Positions 34,794-45,300 of a stretch of DNA of 64,000 nt are shown here, piece by piece (position 1 is the first letter of the stretch; every line of letters starts with the position of its first letter). The stretch is from Chitinophaga sp. SYP-B3965 (GTDB lineage Bacteria; Bacteroidota; Bacteroidia; Chitinophagales; Chitinophagaceae), in NCBI RefSeq assembly GCF_009647655.1, contig NZ_WJFD01000004.1:372001-436000 (forward strand), given 5' to 3'. The position numbers and the translations under genes were made by a program. The notes under the pieces are model-generated. The model was given only the letters and a program-made list of their open reading frames with translations. It did no database searches and was not told the DNA's origin.

Positions 34794-35651
34794 TTAATTA
34801 TAATATAAATTCTTGCTTTTTAAATATTTCATCAGTAAGGCTGGGTAATCAGTTTGTACCATATTGGCACCATTCTTCAGTAACTCTCCATAAGCTTCCA
34901 GATCACCGGCAGCAGCTTTTTTGTCTGTTTCGCCAAGTGCATTGATCCATACGCGACCGCCGTTCTTCTTAATTTTAGAAGTTACTTCTACGGTGTTGTG
35001 AGAAGGGTCTATATGTACCGCTTCTGTTTTGGTAATTGCAAAGAGGCTGTCAATATCTGCGGCACGGTGTGTTCTTACCAGTGTTCTGATGCCGGCGTTT
35101 TGTTCTTTTACCATTTTGGCATATTCGCCACGGCCTAAGAAGAACATGGTAGTGTTAACGGTTTGTGTTCTGTCCACCACTTTCATGATCTGCGGAACAC
35201 GGGGTGTTTTGATATCCAGGTCTACCAGGATCTTTCCTTTTGCCAGGCGCAGTGCTTCTTCCAGTGTAGGCACTTGTTCATCTGTCAGTTTACCATTGAA
35301 TTTCAGGCGCAGTTTCCTTACTTCTTCAAAAGTAAGATCGGATACTTTACCGGTGCCATTTGTTGTTCTGTCCACAGATCCATCATGCATCACCACCAAT
35401 GAATCATCTTTTGTGTGGCGTACATCCAGCTCAAGTACATCTATACCTAATTCTATACCTCTTTTGAATGCGGCCATAGAATTCTCCGGGAAATCATTGT
35501 GTGTACCGCGGTGAGATGCAATCAACACTGTTTTTGAATTCGGTGATAAAAATGCTTTATTGATCTCTTTAAAACGTGCTGTTTCCTGTGCGCACACGAT
35601 GGAAACTCCTGCCACCTGCAACAACGCTGCAACTAATACTTTTCTGAACAT
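34794..35651 (-). CDS. Exported glycerophosphodiester phosphodiesterase
   Basis: Protein of 285 residues with a signal peptide ending VCAQ (residue 22). The GDPD TIM barrel is complete: SHRGTHNDFPENSMAAF with His47 and Arg48, LELDVRHTKD with Glu74 and Asp76, MHDGSVDRTTNGTG with His89, and later ILVDLDIKT and MVQTDYPALL. It splits glycerophosphodiesters to glycerol 3-phosphate and an alcohol. It starts 27 bases after the SusD gene and belongs to that operon, which points to deacylated phospholipid head groups or a related polymer (for example teichoic-acid-like) as the locus substrate. Confidence 0.93.
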   Translation of the reverse strand: MFRKVLVAALLQVAGVSIVCAQETARFKEINKAFLSPNSKTVLIASHRGTHNDFPENSMAAFKRGIELGIDVLELDVRHTKDDSLVVMHDGSVDRTTNGTGKVSDLTFEEVRKLRLKFNGKLTDEQVPTLEEALRLAKGKILVDLDIKTPRVPQIMKVVDRTQTVNTTMFFLGRGEYAKMVKEQNAGIRTLVRTHRAADIDSLFAITKTEAVHIDPSHNTVEVTSKIKKNGGRVWINALGETDKKAAAGDLEAYGELLKNGANMVQTDYPALLMKYLKSKNLYYN

Positions 35652-35678
35652 ACGGGTGTATTTTTAAATGATTAAATG

Positions 35679-37463
35679 CTATTGATAATATCCTATGTTT
35701 TGTTCTTCCTGAATTGGTCCTTGTGGGATCAGCCTGTCGATATGTGTTTGCGGAATAGGACGGAGGTTGTGGAAATCACGGATATTTTGGGCATCCGGAT
35801 TATACAATTTCACACGTTCTACCAGCTTTTCGCAACGATCCAGATCTTCCCATCTGTTCAGTTCTCCTAACATTTCACGGCCTCTTTCTTCCAGCATGAA
35901 ATCAACAAAATTAGTGCTGATATCTGCGGCTGTAACCTGCATTTGCGGAACAGTGCTGGTGGTTCTGTCTGCATAACTGCCACCTTCAAACGTCCAGTAT
36001 TGGGTGGTTTTCATTTCTCCGTCTTTATAGGCGGCACGTGTTCTTACCTGATTGATATATTTAATAGCCTCATCATATTGTCCTTTGCGGCCATAACCTT
36101 CTGCCAGCAGCAACAATGTTTCCGCATAACGGAACACCATCCAATCCTTTGAACCATTGGCATCATTGGTGGAAATACGGTTTTTATCCAGCCATTTCTT
36201 TAAACCCGGGAAAATGTTATTCCTGGAAAAAGGAAGGTAAAAGTTGAGCGGGAAGAAATAAGCTAAACGTTTATTTTCCTGGATAGCTGCCTGATATTCT
36301 GCATCAGTAGCATAGAGTGTTGGTGTAAAATAAATAGCTGTATCGCCTGGTTTTACATCTATCTTATTACCGGCGGTGGTGGTAATACCTGTTGCTGCTG
36401 TGGTAGCAATATAACCCCATACAAAAGATTTCGCGAAGCGGGAATCATATTTGCGGGTAGCGCCAAATAAACCGTTGTATACATAAGGTGTAGGACGAAC
36501 CCTGCGATAAGGACGGCCATATTCTGTAGTACGCAATAATATTTTGGTGTTCACCGCATCATATTGTGGAACATGATACAGGTGCATGTTGTTACCACTT
36601 CCGTTATTCAGGGTGGTGGTGGTGAACTGAATAGCAAACACCACTTCAGGATTTACCTGGTTGTTGATGTCAAACAGTTGGGTATAATCAGGTACCAGGG
36701 AATAAGTACCTACTTCTTTATTTACCACTTTACCGGCATAGTATATAACGCTGTCTACATCCGTTGCTTTTGTACCACGGATGGTTTGTTGTGCAGCAGA
36801 AACTGCGCTTCCTCTTGCCAGGTAGATCTTTGCCAGCAGGTGAGCAGCAGCAGCTTTCGTAACACGGCCCTGTTCTGCAGGGAGGATAGGCAACTGATTG
36901 TAAGCAGTTACCATGTCTGCTATGATGAGGGCGTAGATGTCTTTAACCGGCGCGCGTTTGAAATCGGTCTTTACCTTATCAATGGCTTCCAACACCAGTG
37001 GTACATTACCAAAATGCTGGATCATCTCAAAGTAATAGTAAGAGCGCAGAAACTTTGCTTCCCCTTCAACTACTTTTTTCCTGTTTTCGTCCATAGCTAC
37101 CTTTGGCAGGTAAGTAAGGGTGATGTTACACTGAGAAATACCTACATAGTGATAATCCCAGTATTCAGATACATTACCGTTCAGAGAACTCAGGGTGGCG
37201 AGATATTGGTTCATCGTTCTGTCACCATCAGATCCTACGGTGAACAGATCTGTACCTGCATCACTAAAGGTCAACGCACGCTCTCCATTCACTGCCAGCC
37301 TTAAGTTATTATAAGCGGAGGTCAATGCGCCTTCCACACCTTCTGGTGTTTCATAGAGCTGGTAAGAAACTTTAGAGATAACCTTCTCTGTCAGGAATTT
37401 TTTACAGCCGGTGAAAGAAGCGATTGCAATAACTGCCGCAAGGCATGCATATATCTTTTTCAT
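35679..37463 (-). CDS. SusD/RagB family substrate-binding lipoprotein
   Basis: Lipoprotein of 594 residues, Cys20 in SFTGC. N-terminus KKFLTEKVISKVSYQLYETPEGVEGALTSAYN is standard, then RSYYYFEMIQHFGNVPLVLE and AYNQLPILP, the TPR region. It closes with EAL-type helix MLEERGREMLGELNRWEDLDRC and FHNLRPIPQTHIDRLIPQG. It pairs with the SusC gene 28 bases upstream (same strand) and precedes the glycerophosphodiesterase gene. Confidence 0.93.
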   Translation of the reverse strand: MKKIYACLAAVIAIASFTGCKKFLTEKVISKVSYQLYETPEGVEGALTSAYNNLRLAVNGERALTFSDAGTDLFTVGSDGDRTMNQYLATLSSLNGNVSEYWDYHYVGISQCNITLTYLPKVAMDENRKKVVEGEAKFLRSYYYFEMIQHFGNVPLVLEAIDKVKTDFKRAPVKDIYALIIADMVTAYNQLPILPAEQGRVTKAAAAHLLAKIYLARGSAVSAAQQTIRGTKATDVDSVIYYAGKVVNKEVGTYSLVPDYTQLFDINNQVNPEVVFAIQFTTTTLNNGSGNNMHLYHVPQYDAVNTKILLRTTEYGRPYRRVRPTPYVYNGLFGATRKYDSRFAKSFVWGYIATTAATGITTTAGNKIDVKPGDTAIYFTPTLYATDAEYQAAIQENKRLAYFFPLNFYLPFSRNNIFPGLKKWLDKNRISTNDANGSKDWMVFRYAETLLLLAEGYGRKGQYDEAIKYINQVRTRAAYKDGEMKTTQYWTFEGGSYADRTTSTVPQMQVTAADISTNFVDFMLEERGREMLGELNRWEDLDRCEKLVERVKLYNPDAQNIRDFHNLRPIPQTHIDRLIPQGPIQEEQNIGYYQ

Positions 37464-37491
37464 TTATGTCTATTTATAGTATTAAGAAAAA

Positions 37492-40400
37492 TTAGAAGCT
37501 CACGTTTACGCCTAACAGGTAAGTAGTTAAACTTGGTTCGTTAAACCCGGTGGCTCCTTCCGGATCTGTACCGGGGAAATTTGTAACCAGAAATGGATTT
37601 TGCACGCTGGCATAGATCCTGAACTTTTGCAGGTGCGCACGTTCTATGATAGCTCTGGGTAAGGTATAGCCGAGTGAAATGTTTTTAACACGCATGAAAG
37701 AACCATCATAATAGTTTAGGATGCTTAAGTAGTTCAAACCTGCAGAGCCAAGGAATGGGCGCGGATATGTTTTGCTGGGATTGGTAGGTGTCCAGTAATC
37801 CAGTTTGGGTTGATTGTAACGGCCGTCAAAACGCATATCAAGATCATGATAAACGATCTGGCCAACGTTTGCATACATGAAGATGGACGCATCAAAATTG
37901 CCATACTGGAAATTGTTACCTAAGCTGGCAGTCCATTTAGGCTCCTTTTGTCCTAAGAAGTGCCTGTCTGCTGCATCTATTCTGTAATCCTTGTTCAGGT
38001 CAAGCGGCCTGATGTCTCCGGGTTTGTAAGTAGCACCATTGGCGGCAAATTTGGCCATTTCAGCTTTGTCCGCTTCTGTATCCTGCCAGATGCCATTAGG
38101 GCTTACATCGTAAGCTACTACTACAGGCTGACCAATGAACCAACCATTAGCGAGGTCGTCATGTTTACCATTATACAGTTCTACGATCTCTTGTTTATTG
38201 GTTGCAAAGATCCAGTCTGTACTCCATTTAAAATCTCTCTTCGAAATGTTCACTGTATTGATAGATACTTCAAACCCTTTATTGAGTGTTTTACCAACGT
38301 TCACCAATATTCTGTCAAGGCCTGATGCTGTTGGCAACTGCTGTTCGAGCAACAGGTTATCGGTATTTTGCTGGTAGGCCTCAAGACTACCGGAAACGCG
38401 GCCATTGAATAAGGAGAAATCAACACCTATATTATATTGACCGGTTGTTTCCCAGGTCAGTTCAGGATTGATCATCTTGTCAGGTGTAAAACCGAGTTTG
38501 GTAGTTTCTCCAAATACGTACCGCACGGTAGCAAGGCTACCCCATGTTGTATAAGGGGCAACGCCGGCATTACCTGTTCTGCCCCAGCCTAAACGCAATT
38601 TCAGATCTGTGATAGCTTTTACGTCTTTCAGGAAGTCTTCGCCTTTCAGGCGCCATGCCAATGCTACAGATGGGAATGCTACCCATTTATGACCTTCGGC
38701 CAATACAGAGGAACCATCATATCTTGTAGAAAAAGTAGCCAGGTATTTATTCTTATAATTGTAATTGAGCCTTCCCATAAAAGATGCCAGGGTAGAACGG
38801 GAATAATCACTGGAAATGCCACTGATGTTTAAGGCACTACCTACATTGTAGTACAGTTGCTGATCATAGGGGAGGTCTTTTACAGAGATACCATATTTTT
38901 CTATTGTTTCAGATTGTATGGATTGTACTAAAGTGGCGTAAAAATTATGGTCGCCGATTGATTTATTATAGCTCAGGATGTTTTCCCAGCTGTACATGAA
39001 ATTCTTGCTGCCACCATTGGATGTACTGGAAGGAACCTCACCACCGGCAGCAGCCGTATTGGCTTTGCTGAAATTGAGGTTTTGTGTACCGCGGTAATCA
39101 ATACCTACATTAGACCTAAAATTAAATCCTTTCAGGAAAGAAACATCCAGGTAATAGTTCCCTATGTAACGGTCCTGTTTCACTAAACGTTTTGTATTAC
39201 CAAAGCTGGTAACGGGGTTGGGCGTACGGGTGTTATTGGTAGGGAACAGCACCAGTGTTTTCCCATCTTCGGCGTAAGGAGAGGCGAGCGGATTGAAACT
39301 TTTTAAGCCATAACCATCAAAAACATCTCCCCAGCCAGCATTCAGCTGAGAGCTGGTGAAAAGGGATTGTGTTCCGATCTTTATATTATCCCGGATACTG
39401 TGGTCAACGTTGGCACGAATGCTATAACGGGTATAATCCTGATCTTTTACTACGCCAACGTTGTTGAAGTAATCAACAGATAACAATATTTTCGTTTTAT
39501 CTGTTCCGCCACGTACACTCACCTGATGGTCCTGCATACTGCCGTTGCGGAGACCATAACTCAGCCAGTCAGTACTTACCAGTTTGGAAGGATCATAAGT
39601 GCCACTAGCCCATGCATTTTCCATGTTTTTCAGCATGTAAGGAGTAGCCACCAACTGATCATTCTTAAAGTCCAGATCGCGGTTAGGCTTTGGGTCATAA
39701 GTGCCGCCGAGTGAATTGCGTTGTGCTTCACGGGAATATTCCACAAACTCAGCAGCATTCATCAGCTCAGGCAACGGGCGATTCTTTTGCACACCATAGT
39801 AACCATTATAGTCTACTGTGGTGATACCTGCGCGTCCTTTCTTAGTTGTAATAATGATCACACCATTGGCGCCTCTGTTACCATAGATAGCGGTAGCAGA
39901 TGCGTCTTTTAATACGTTGATGGTTTCAATATCATTGGGATTGATCTGGTCTACACCATCTTTGAGAGGCATACCATCCACCACATACAATGCTTCATTG
40001 CTGGCACCAATGGAACGGGCACCTCTTACCCTTACCTCAGTGCTGGCACCAGGTTTCCAGGAAGTTGTCTGAGCCATTACACCGGCTACGCGACCCTGGA
40101 GTGCTTGCGAAACATTAGTTACGGCAATCTCCGCTATCTTGTCTGCTTTTAAAACAGACACTGCACCGGTTACATCTTTTTTAAGTACGGAACCATACCC
40201 GATCACCACTACTTCATTCAGATCAGATGCCGCTTCTTTCATACGCACGATGAGTGAATTGTTGGCACCGGCTTTAATAACAAAATCTTTGATCACATAT
40301 TTCTCAAATCCCATAATGGAAAATGTGAATTGGTATTTACTACCGGGCTTCAGACCGGATACTGTAAATACACCCTTTTCATTGGTAGAGAGATTTTGCT

Positions 40401-40575
40401 TTTCAGTACTTCCTGTTGCAACAATGCTTACACCAACACCTATCAGTACTTCTCCCTTTTCGGAAGTCACAATACCGGTAAGTTGTGGTTTGTCCTGTGC
40501 TTTCAAAGCCAAAGAAAAGACAACTGCTATCAAACATAGCCACCATTTGGTTGTTAAAAATCTGAATTTCATCAT
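37492..40575 (-). CDS. SusC/RagA-type TonB-dependent receptor, no STN domain
   Basis: Outer-membrane transporter of 1027 or 1028 residues (two adjacent ATGs at 40575 and 40572). Signal peptide to ALKAQ, carboxypeptidase-regulatory-like domain (LTGIVTSEKGEVLIGVGVSI), plug (NEVVVIGYGSVLKKDVTG; VSQALQGRVAGVMAQT; EALYVVDGMPLKDG; NVLKDASATAIYGNRGANG) and barrel ending YLLGVNVSF. Although it lies just after a FecR gene (78 bases), it has no N-terminal STN domain, the part that usually contacts FecR. The DUF4974 end of its FecR may substitute, or the receptor may not signal. Confidence 0.93.
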   Translation of the reverse strand: MMKFRFLTTKWWLCLIAVVFSLALKAQDKPQLTGIVTSEKGEVLIGVGVSIVATGSTEKQNLSTNEKGVFTVSGLKPGSKYQFTFSIMGFEKYVIKDFVIKAGANNSLIVRMKEAASDLNEVVVIGYGSVLKKDVTGAVSVLKADKIAEIAVTNVSQALQGRVAGVMAQTTSWKPGASTEVRVRGARSIGASNEALYVVDGMPLKDGVDQINPNDIETINVLKDASATAIYGNRGANGVIIITTKKGRAGITTVDYNGYYGVQKNRPLPELMNAAEFVEYSREAQRNSLGGTYDPKPNRDLDFKNDQLVATPYMLKNMENAWASGTYDPSKLVSTDWLSYGLRNGSMQDHQVSVRGGTDKTKILLSVDYFNNVGVVKDQDYTRYSIRANVDHSIRDNIKIGTQSLFTSSQLNAGWGDVFDGYGLKSFNPLASPYAEDGKTLVLFPTNNTRTPNPVTSFGNTKRLVKQDRYIGNYYLDVSFLKGFNFRSNVGIDYRGTQNLNFSKANTAAAGGEVPSSTSNGGSKNFMYSWENILSYNKSIGDHNFYATLVQSIQSETIEKYGISVKDLPYDQQLYYNVGSALNISGISSDYSRSTLASFMGRLNYNYKNKYLATFSTRYDGSSVLAEGHKWVAFPSVALAWRLKGEDFLKDVKAITDLKLRLGWGRTGNAGVAPYTTWGSLATVRYVFGETTKLGFTPDKMINPELTWETTGQYNIGVDFSLFNGRVSGSLEAYQQNTDNLLLEQQLPTASGLDRILVNVGKTLNKGFEVSINTVNISKRDFKWSTDWIFATNKQEIVELYNGKHDDLANGWFIGQPVVVAYDVSPNGIWQDTEADKAEMAKFAANGATYKPGDIRPLDLNKDYRIDAADRHFLGQKEPKWTASLGNNFQYGNFDASIFMYANVGQIVYHDLDMRFDGRYNQPKLDYWTPTNPSKTYPRPFLGSAGLNYLSILNYYDGSFMRVKNISLGYTLPRAIIERAHLQKFRIYASVQNPFLVTNFPGTDPEGATGFNEPSLTTYLLGVNVSF

Positions 40576-40608
40576 ATTGTTTTTTCGTGTTTTGACAATA
40601 GTTACCCG

Positions 40609-40634
40609 CATGCCTCAAACGAGCATGTTTTTTT
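40609..40634 (+). terminator. Antisense-oriented hairpin in the FecR-SusC leader
   Basis: CATG plus CTC pair with GAG plus CATG (40609-40627, one bulged C, AAAC loop), followed by seven T on the + strand. The adjacent genes lie on the - strand, so this terminator-like element faces opposite to them, as at 10.0 and 54.4 kb. Confidence 0.45.
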
Positions 40635-40653
40635 ATGGAGTTAGTTTTTTTCC

Positions 40654-41613
40654 TTACTGTATTCTGGCTACTTCTATCTTATTATTGTTCACCTTTTTAA
40701 ATAACAGCCCATTAATATTCCCCAATATAGAAAGCACTACATCTAATGAATCAGATGGCAGGAGCTTACCTGTCACAAGCATATTATTAAAACTTTCGTC
40801 GCTGAATTTGAATTGAACATTATATTGTTTACCTATACTGGCTAGTACTTTTCCCAGCGGCTCCTGGTTAAATTCGAGTGATATGCCGGTTGTATCTGTT
40901 TTATTGTCTGATGATATGATGTTGTTTTCTTTAAAGGACTTCACCGAGAATTGTTTCGAGCGGCTGTCCATTACAAACTGCTCACCGGCATTCAGGTATA
41001 CATCTTTCATGATAGTAGAGCGGACTACTACCTTCCCTTCAAATAATTTTACACTTACCTTGTTCTGCTGTAGTGTATTCATCATAAAGCGGGTGCCAAG
41101 AACAGTTGTGCTGATACCACCTGCATACACGGTAAAAGGTCTTGTAACATCCTTTGCTACTTCAAAGATGGCTTTCCCTGAGAGCCTCACATCCCGCCTG
41201 CCAGTATCAAATGATACATGATAGCTGATGCTGCTTCCTTGTGATAATTCTATTATAGAATGATCAGATAATACCAGATGGCGAACGCTGTCACTATTAT
41301 TGTATTCAATGATCTCCGCATCTTGCTTCACTTCAACGGAAGCCATTGCAGGCATGGCTTTGTGGCCGGTATTGTAATGGCGCCACGTAGCACCTGCCAT
41401 TAATAATATCATCGCAGCGGCAACCCATTTTGCGTATATCATAATGGTCTTGCGTGGAGGAGCCACTTCTTTTTGAGAGATCTTCCTGTGCAGCTTTTCC
41501 AGCAGCAGGGCTGATCTTTCCGATGAAAGCATGGAACTGCCTGATCGAAGGGATTCTTCAAATTCTTTTTTCAGGCGTTTCTTTAGCCTTCTTTGATTCC
41601 TTTGTAGCGCCAT
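40654..41613 (-). CDS. FecR-type anti-sigma factor
   Basis: Protein of 319 residues from the ATG at 41613. Membrane segment at about 57-76 (MIYAKWVAAAMILLMAG). Periplasmic FecR domain: VLSDHSIIELSQGSSISYHV, SGKAIFEVAKDVTRPF, VLGTRFMMNT and LFEGKVVV, then the C-terminal DUF4974/STN-like domain (EFNQEPLGKVLASIGKQYNVQF; VTGKLLPSDSLDVVLSIL). The N-terminus is odd: instead of the acidic anti-sigma segment with a YLxGxxTxEE motif, it is strongly basic (RNQRRLKKRLKKEF). It is paired with the sigma gene 81 bases upstream. Confidence 0.88.
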   Translation of the reverse strand: MALQRNQRRLKKRLKKEFEESLRSGSSMLSSERSALLLEKLHRKISQKEVAPPRKTIMIYAKWVAAAMILLMAGATWRHYNTGHKAMPAMASVEVKQDAEIIEYNNSDSVRHLVLSDHSIIELSQGSSISYHVSFDTGRRDVRLSGKAIFEVAKDVTRPFTVYAGGISTTVLGTRFMMNTLQQNKVSVKLFEGKVVVRSTIMKDVYLNAGEQFVMDSRSKQFSVKSFKENNIISSDNKTDTTGISLEFNQEPLGKVLASIGKQYNVQFKFSDESFNNMLVTGKLLPSDSLDVVLSILGNINGLLFKKVNNNKIEVARIQ

Positions 41614-41694
41614 GCTTTTGCGTAGTTTCAAGTATAAATACCCCAAACTGTGAAAAAGGTGATGCCGTTTTGTGTTACGAAATTGTTATGCGCA

Positions 41695-42261
41695 TCAGCT
41701 GAGATAGAAAAGGAGCAGAGAGGCTCCTGTGGCAAGGCTTTCAGCCTGATGGTGGGAGATGTAATCTTTAATGAAACGGGTGGATTGTTTGAGGTAATCT
41801 TTTACAGAAGTAACAGAAATGCCAAGGATGTGCGCTACTTCATCATATGATTTTCCTTCATACCGGCAGAGCCTGAAAACTTCTTTTTTTCGTTCCGGCA
41901 GATGGTTCACGGCTTCTTCCACGATAGATAACCGGAAGGTGTATAACTCTTCGCTGAGAGGTTCTTCCTGATAGAGATCAACGGTTTTACGCTTTTCCCT
42001 TTCTTTTTGTTTAAGGTATTTGATGGATTTGTTGAAGCTGGTAACGAAGAGCCAGCCGGCCACCTTGGCGGCATCCAGCTTTTCCCTGTTTTCCCAGAGG
42101 GCCAGGAAAACTTCCTGCAGTATGTCTTCTGCTGCTTCGTGCTGCTTCACAACTTTCCATATGTTAGCATACACGGCCTGATGATATTGATGGTATAAAA
42201 CATCAAAATTATCCAGGTCTACCTGGTCTGCAATGTGGTCGGCAAAATATGGCGTATCCAT
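41695..42261 (-). CDS. ECF RNA polymerase sigma factor
   Basis: Sigma factor of 188 residues. Region 2: FDVLYHQYHQAVYANIWKVV and AEDILQEVFLALWENREKLD; region 4: KSYDEVAHILGISVTSVKDYLK. It ends with the hydrophobic tail ATGASLLLFYLS. First gene of a reverse-strand operon with FecR, SusC, SusD and probably glycerophosphodiesterase. No upstream promoter could be assigned with confidence. Confidence 0.9.
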   Translation of the reverse strand: MDTPYFADHIADQVDLDNFDVLYHQYHQAVYANIWKVVKQHEAAEDILQEVFLALWENREKLDAAKVAGWLFVTSFNKSIKYLKQKEREKRKTVDLYQEEPLSEELYTFRLSIVEEAVNHLPERKKEVFRLCRYEGKSYDEVAHILGISVTSVKDYLKQSTRFIKDYISHHQAESLATGASLLLFYLS

Positions 42262-42333
42262 TTCGCCGGTAAAACTACAAGGAACCGCGTTTAGAGTGAT
42301 ATTATAAAATTGTAAAGCCTTTTTGAAGTTGAT

Positions 42334-42366
42334 AAAAAAAGGCCCCGGTTTTCCCGGAGCCTTTTC
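42334..42366 (-). terminator. Terminator of the Oar-like receptor gene
   Basis: GGCTCCGG and CCGGGGCC (reverse strand) pair with one mismatch around a GAAAA-type loop, followed by seven T. It lies just after the receptor stop at 42372 and before the sigma gene. Confidence 0.8.
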
Positions 42367-42371
42367 GTTTT

Positions 42372-45300
42372 TTAGAAACCATATCGTATGCCGAACTGTA
42401 TCTGCCAGGGGTTTCCGGATGGCGTTACCACCCCGGTATTTACGTTCACATTATAATTATAAGTGCTGGATGCTGCATCAAATCCACCAAGGGAATAGAT
42501 GTTCTGTTTGCCGAGGGATTTGTTAGTACCCCAACCTTTATTCAGCAGGTTGGCTACGTTAAACAGATCGCCGGAGAGCTCAATATTGTGGCTTTTATAA
42601 ATGTTGAATTTTTTACCGATGCGGAGATCCCATATACCATAGAAACCATTAACACCAGCGTTCCGTTCTGCAATAGTACCCATGCTTTTGCGGATGTAAT
42701 CTTTTATGCTGTTATCTACAGAAGGATTATTGAGGATACCAGTGATGGCGGTACGGTATTTTTCCGGTACTGCTGTGTTGTTTACATCAAATATATAGGC
42801 CAGGTCGTTGGAGTTCACAAAGTCTCCGTTCACATTACCATTCACTGCGAGGGAATAACGGGTGCCGCCAAGGCCTGAATATCTTACACCTACACTGAAA
42901 CCTTTCCAGCTGGGCAGTGTGCCATAGAAAACTATTTTATGCCGGAACTGGTTATCGGAATAACTCATGGCATCCAGGTTGCGCGGATCTTCCTTTACCA
43001 TGAGTGAAAGTGTAGCTGTATTGGCAACGTCTCCGTTGAAAGATGTATTATCTTTTGCATCATTCCAGGTGTAGCTTAAAGTAAACTCACCGTCTCTGAA
43101 ATAACGCCAGTTAACATCTGCTACAAAAGCATATTGATTCACCTTTCCACCTGCATTCAATTCCAGCACACGACCTACCTGTGTGCTTTTTCTTCCCTGC
43201 GTCCAGTCTGCCACACCATTGGTGGTGTTGATAGTTGTGGCAGGAACATACACTCCGCGATTTCCTTCATTCGCTAAACGGAAATAAGGCTGATCCACCA
43301 TGTTCCTGTCTACATACATATAGTTATTCCGTGCAATGCTGGTGAAGAAAGTGATACCTGCTTTCAGGCGATCAGAGAACAAGTGGTTGTAGGAAATGTT
43401 GGCTTTGTATACCACAGGAATGCGGGCATCCTTTGCATTGGTATTAATAGTGCCGATGCGCGCGAGGCCCAGCTGGTCAAATAATTCCTTACCGGGAGCC
43501 TTTGACGGATCCTTTCTGTATTCGATGAAATCCGGTACGGGTACATTGTTTCCTGTAATATCAACGGAGAGTACTTTGGTACCATCAAACAACATGTTAT
43601 TGATCATTGCATAGTTGTTGATGTCTGATCCAAAGATCCCTGCGCCGAGGCGAAGGTAATCCGTGTGTTTTTCATTGATATCCCAGTTGAACTGGATACG
43701 TGGTTGTATCTGGAGTGTGTTCAGCGGATTATCTGTGCGCAGGCCCAATTCATCAAACACGGTTTGGTTGAAGTTGGCCTTGTTCATGTAAGTGGTGTAG
43801 TCAGCACGTATTCCCAGGATCATTTCCAGGCCCCGTGCCAGGCGTGTTTGCATCTGTGCATAAAGACCAGCATTCAGGATATTTTGATTGAGGCTGGGAT
43901 CATCTGCCAGCGCAATTTCGCGGGCATAACGGTAAGGCGTTTTGTTATCGAAATTAGTCATCCCGGTAAAATAGAACCGGCCATTCATTTCACTGCCATA
44001 CAATGAATTAAGATGACTGTACATGATGTCTGTACCGAATGTGAAGTTTGCTTTGTTGGTATTGAAGTATACGTTATCTACGAGTTGTACAATGTTATTA
44101 TAAAAGTGCTCCGGTGAATAACGTTGCCCGCCAAGCTGGATGGAAGTGAAGACGGGGTTGTTGTTGATGGTAGATTGTACACGTTCAACAATTGCACGGG
44201 GAATGTTTTCCCGGGGCAGTTGTTTATTAGGTACACTTTCTTCAAAAGTATAGAGGTGCTGCAGTTTCAGTTCATTGGTAACCCTGGGGTTCAATACGGT
44301 ACGCAGGGTGGCAAGGAGACTATTATTATACGTATTGGCATCGCCATATACTTCGTACATATTGATGGCTGTATTATCATCACGCCCCTGGAAGTTGCGG
44401 TCGTTTACAAAGTTATTCCGGATGGTTAAGAGGTTCTTTTCATTCAGCTGCCAGTCGATACGGGCAAACACTGCATCCGTGCTTCTTTTCTTGTCAAACG
44501 ATCCGAACTGTGCTGCATTGGATACGCCATATTTGCTGCGGGCGATCTGCTGGAACTGATCCAGTGTGGATTGCGTAATGTTCAGGCGTTTTTCATCTTC
44601 AGGAGATTGAATGTCTGCCAATTGCAGCGGGCGGGCATCTGCCTGACGGTCCCAGGTGAGGAAGAAGTGTGCTTTATCCTTGATGATAGGGCCTCCAAGG
44701 GAGAAGCCGAATTGATTGGTAGAAAAGTCATTTGTTCTCTTGGCGCCGCGGATATCGTTGGGGCTGGACAGCCAGTCTGCCCTGCTGAACATAAAAGCAC
44801 TTCCGGTGAAAGTGTTGGTACCTGCTTTGGTTACGGTGCTTACAGTACCTCCGCCACTACGGCCATAGGTTACATCATATTGATTGGTCACTACTTTAAA
44901 TTCCCGGATGGCTTCCATTGATATAATATACGGAGCTCCGGTACGACTGTTGGAACCGCCCCCTGAAGTAGGATTCCGGGCTGTAGTACCATCAATGGTA
45001 AAGTTAGTGGAAGAGGCCAGCTGACCTGATAAGTTGCTGCCACGGCTGAGCGGGGAGAGATCTATTAGCGTCGTGAAATTGCGGCCATTAACGGGTAACT
45101 TGGAAATGTCCCTGGCGCTAACAGTCGTAGCAGCACCAAAGTTTTCCGATTTGTTGCGAAGGGAGTTGCCTACCACTTTCACTTCATTCATATTCACGGC
45201 GGATACTTTCATCACTACATTTACACGGGCGGCATCTCCCTGGCTGAGATAACTGCCTTTCTCCTGTTGGTTTGCATAACCCACATAAGTGACGGTAACA

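Noticed and set aside
36564..37304. Forward frame of 246 codons opposite SusD
   Set aside because: Antisense to a complete SusD gene and without recognisable features.
40139..40816. Forward frame of 225 codons across the SusC 5' end and FecR 3' end
   Set aside because: It is antisense to two well supported genes; the overlap with the antisense hairpin region is a coincidence of an open frame, not evidence for a protein.
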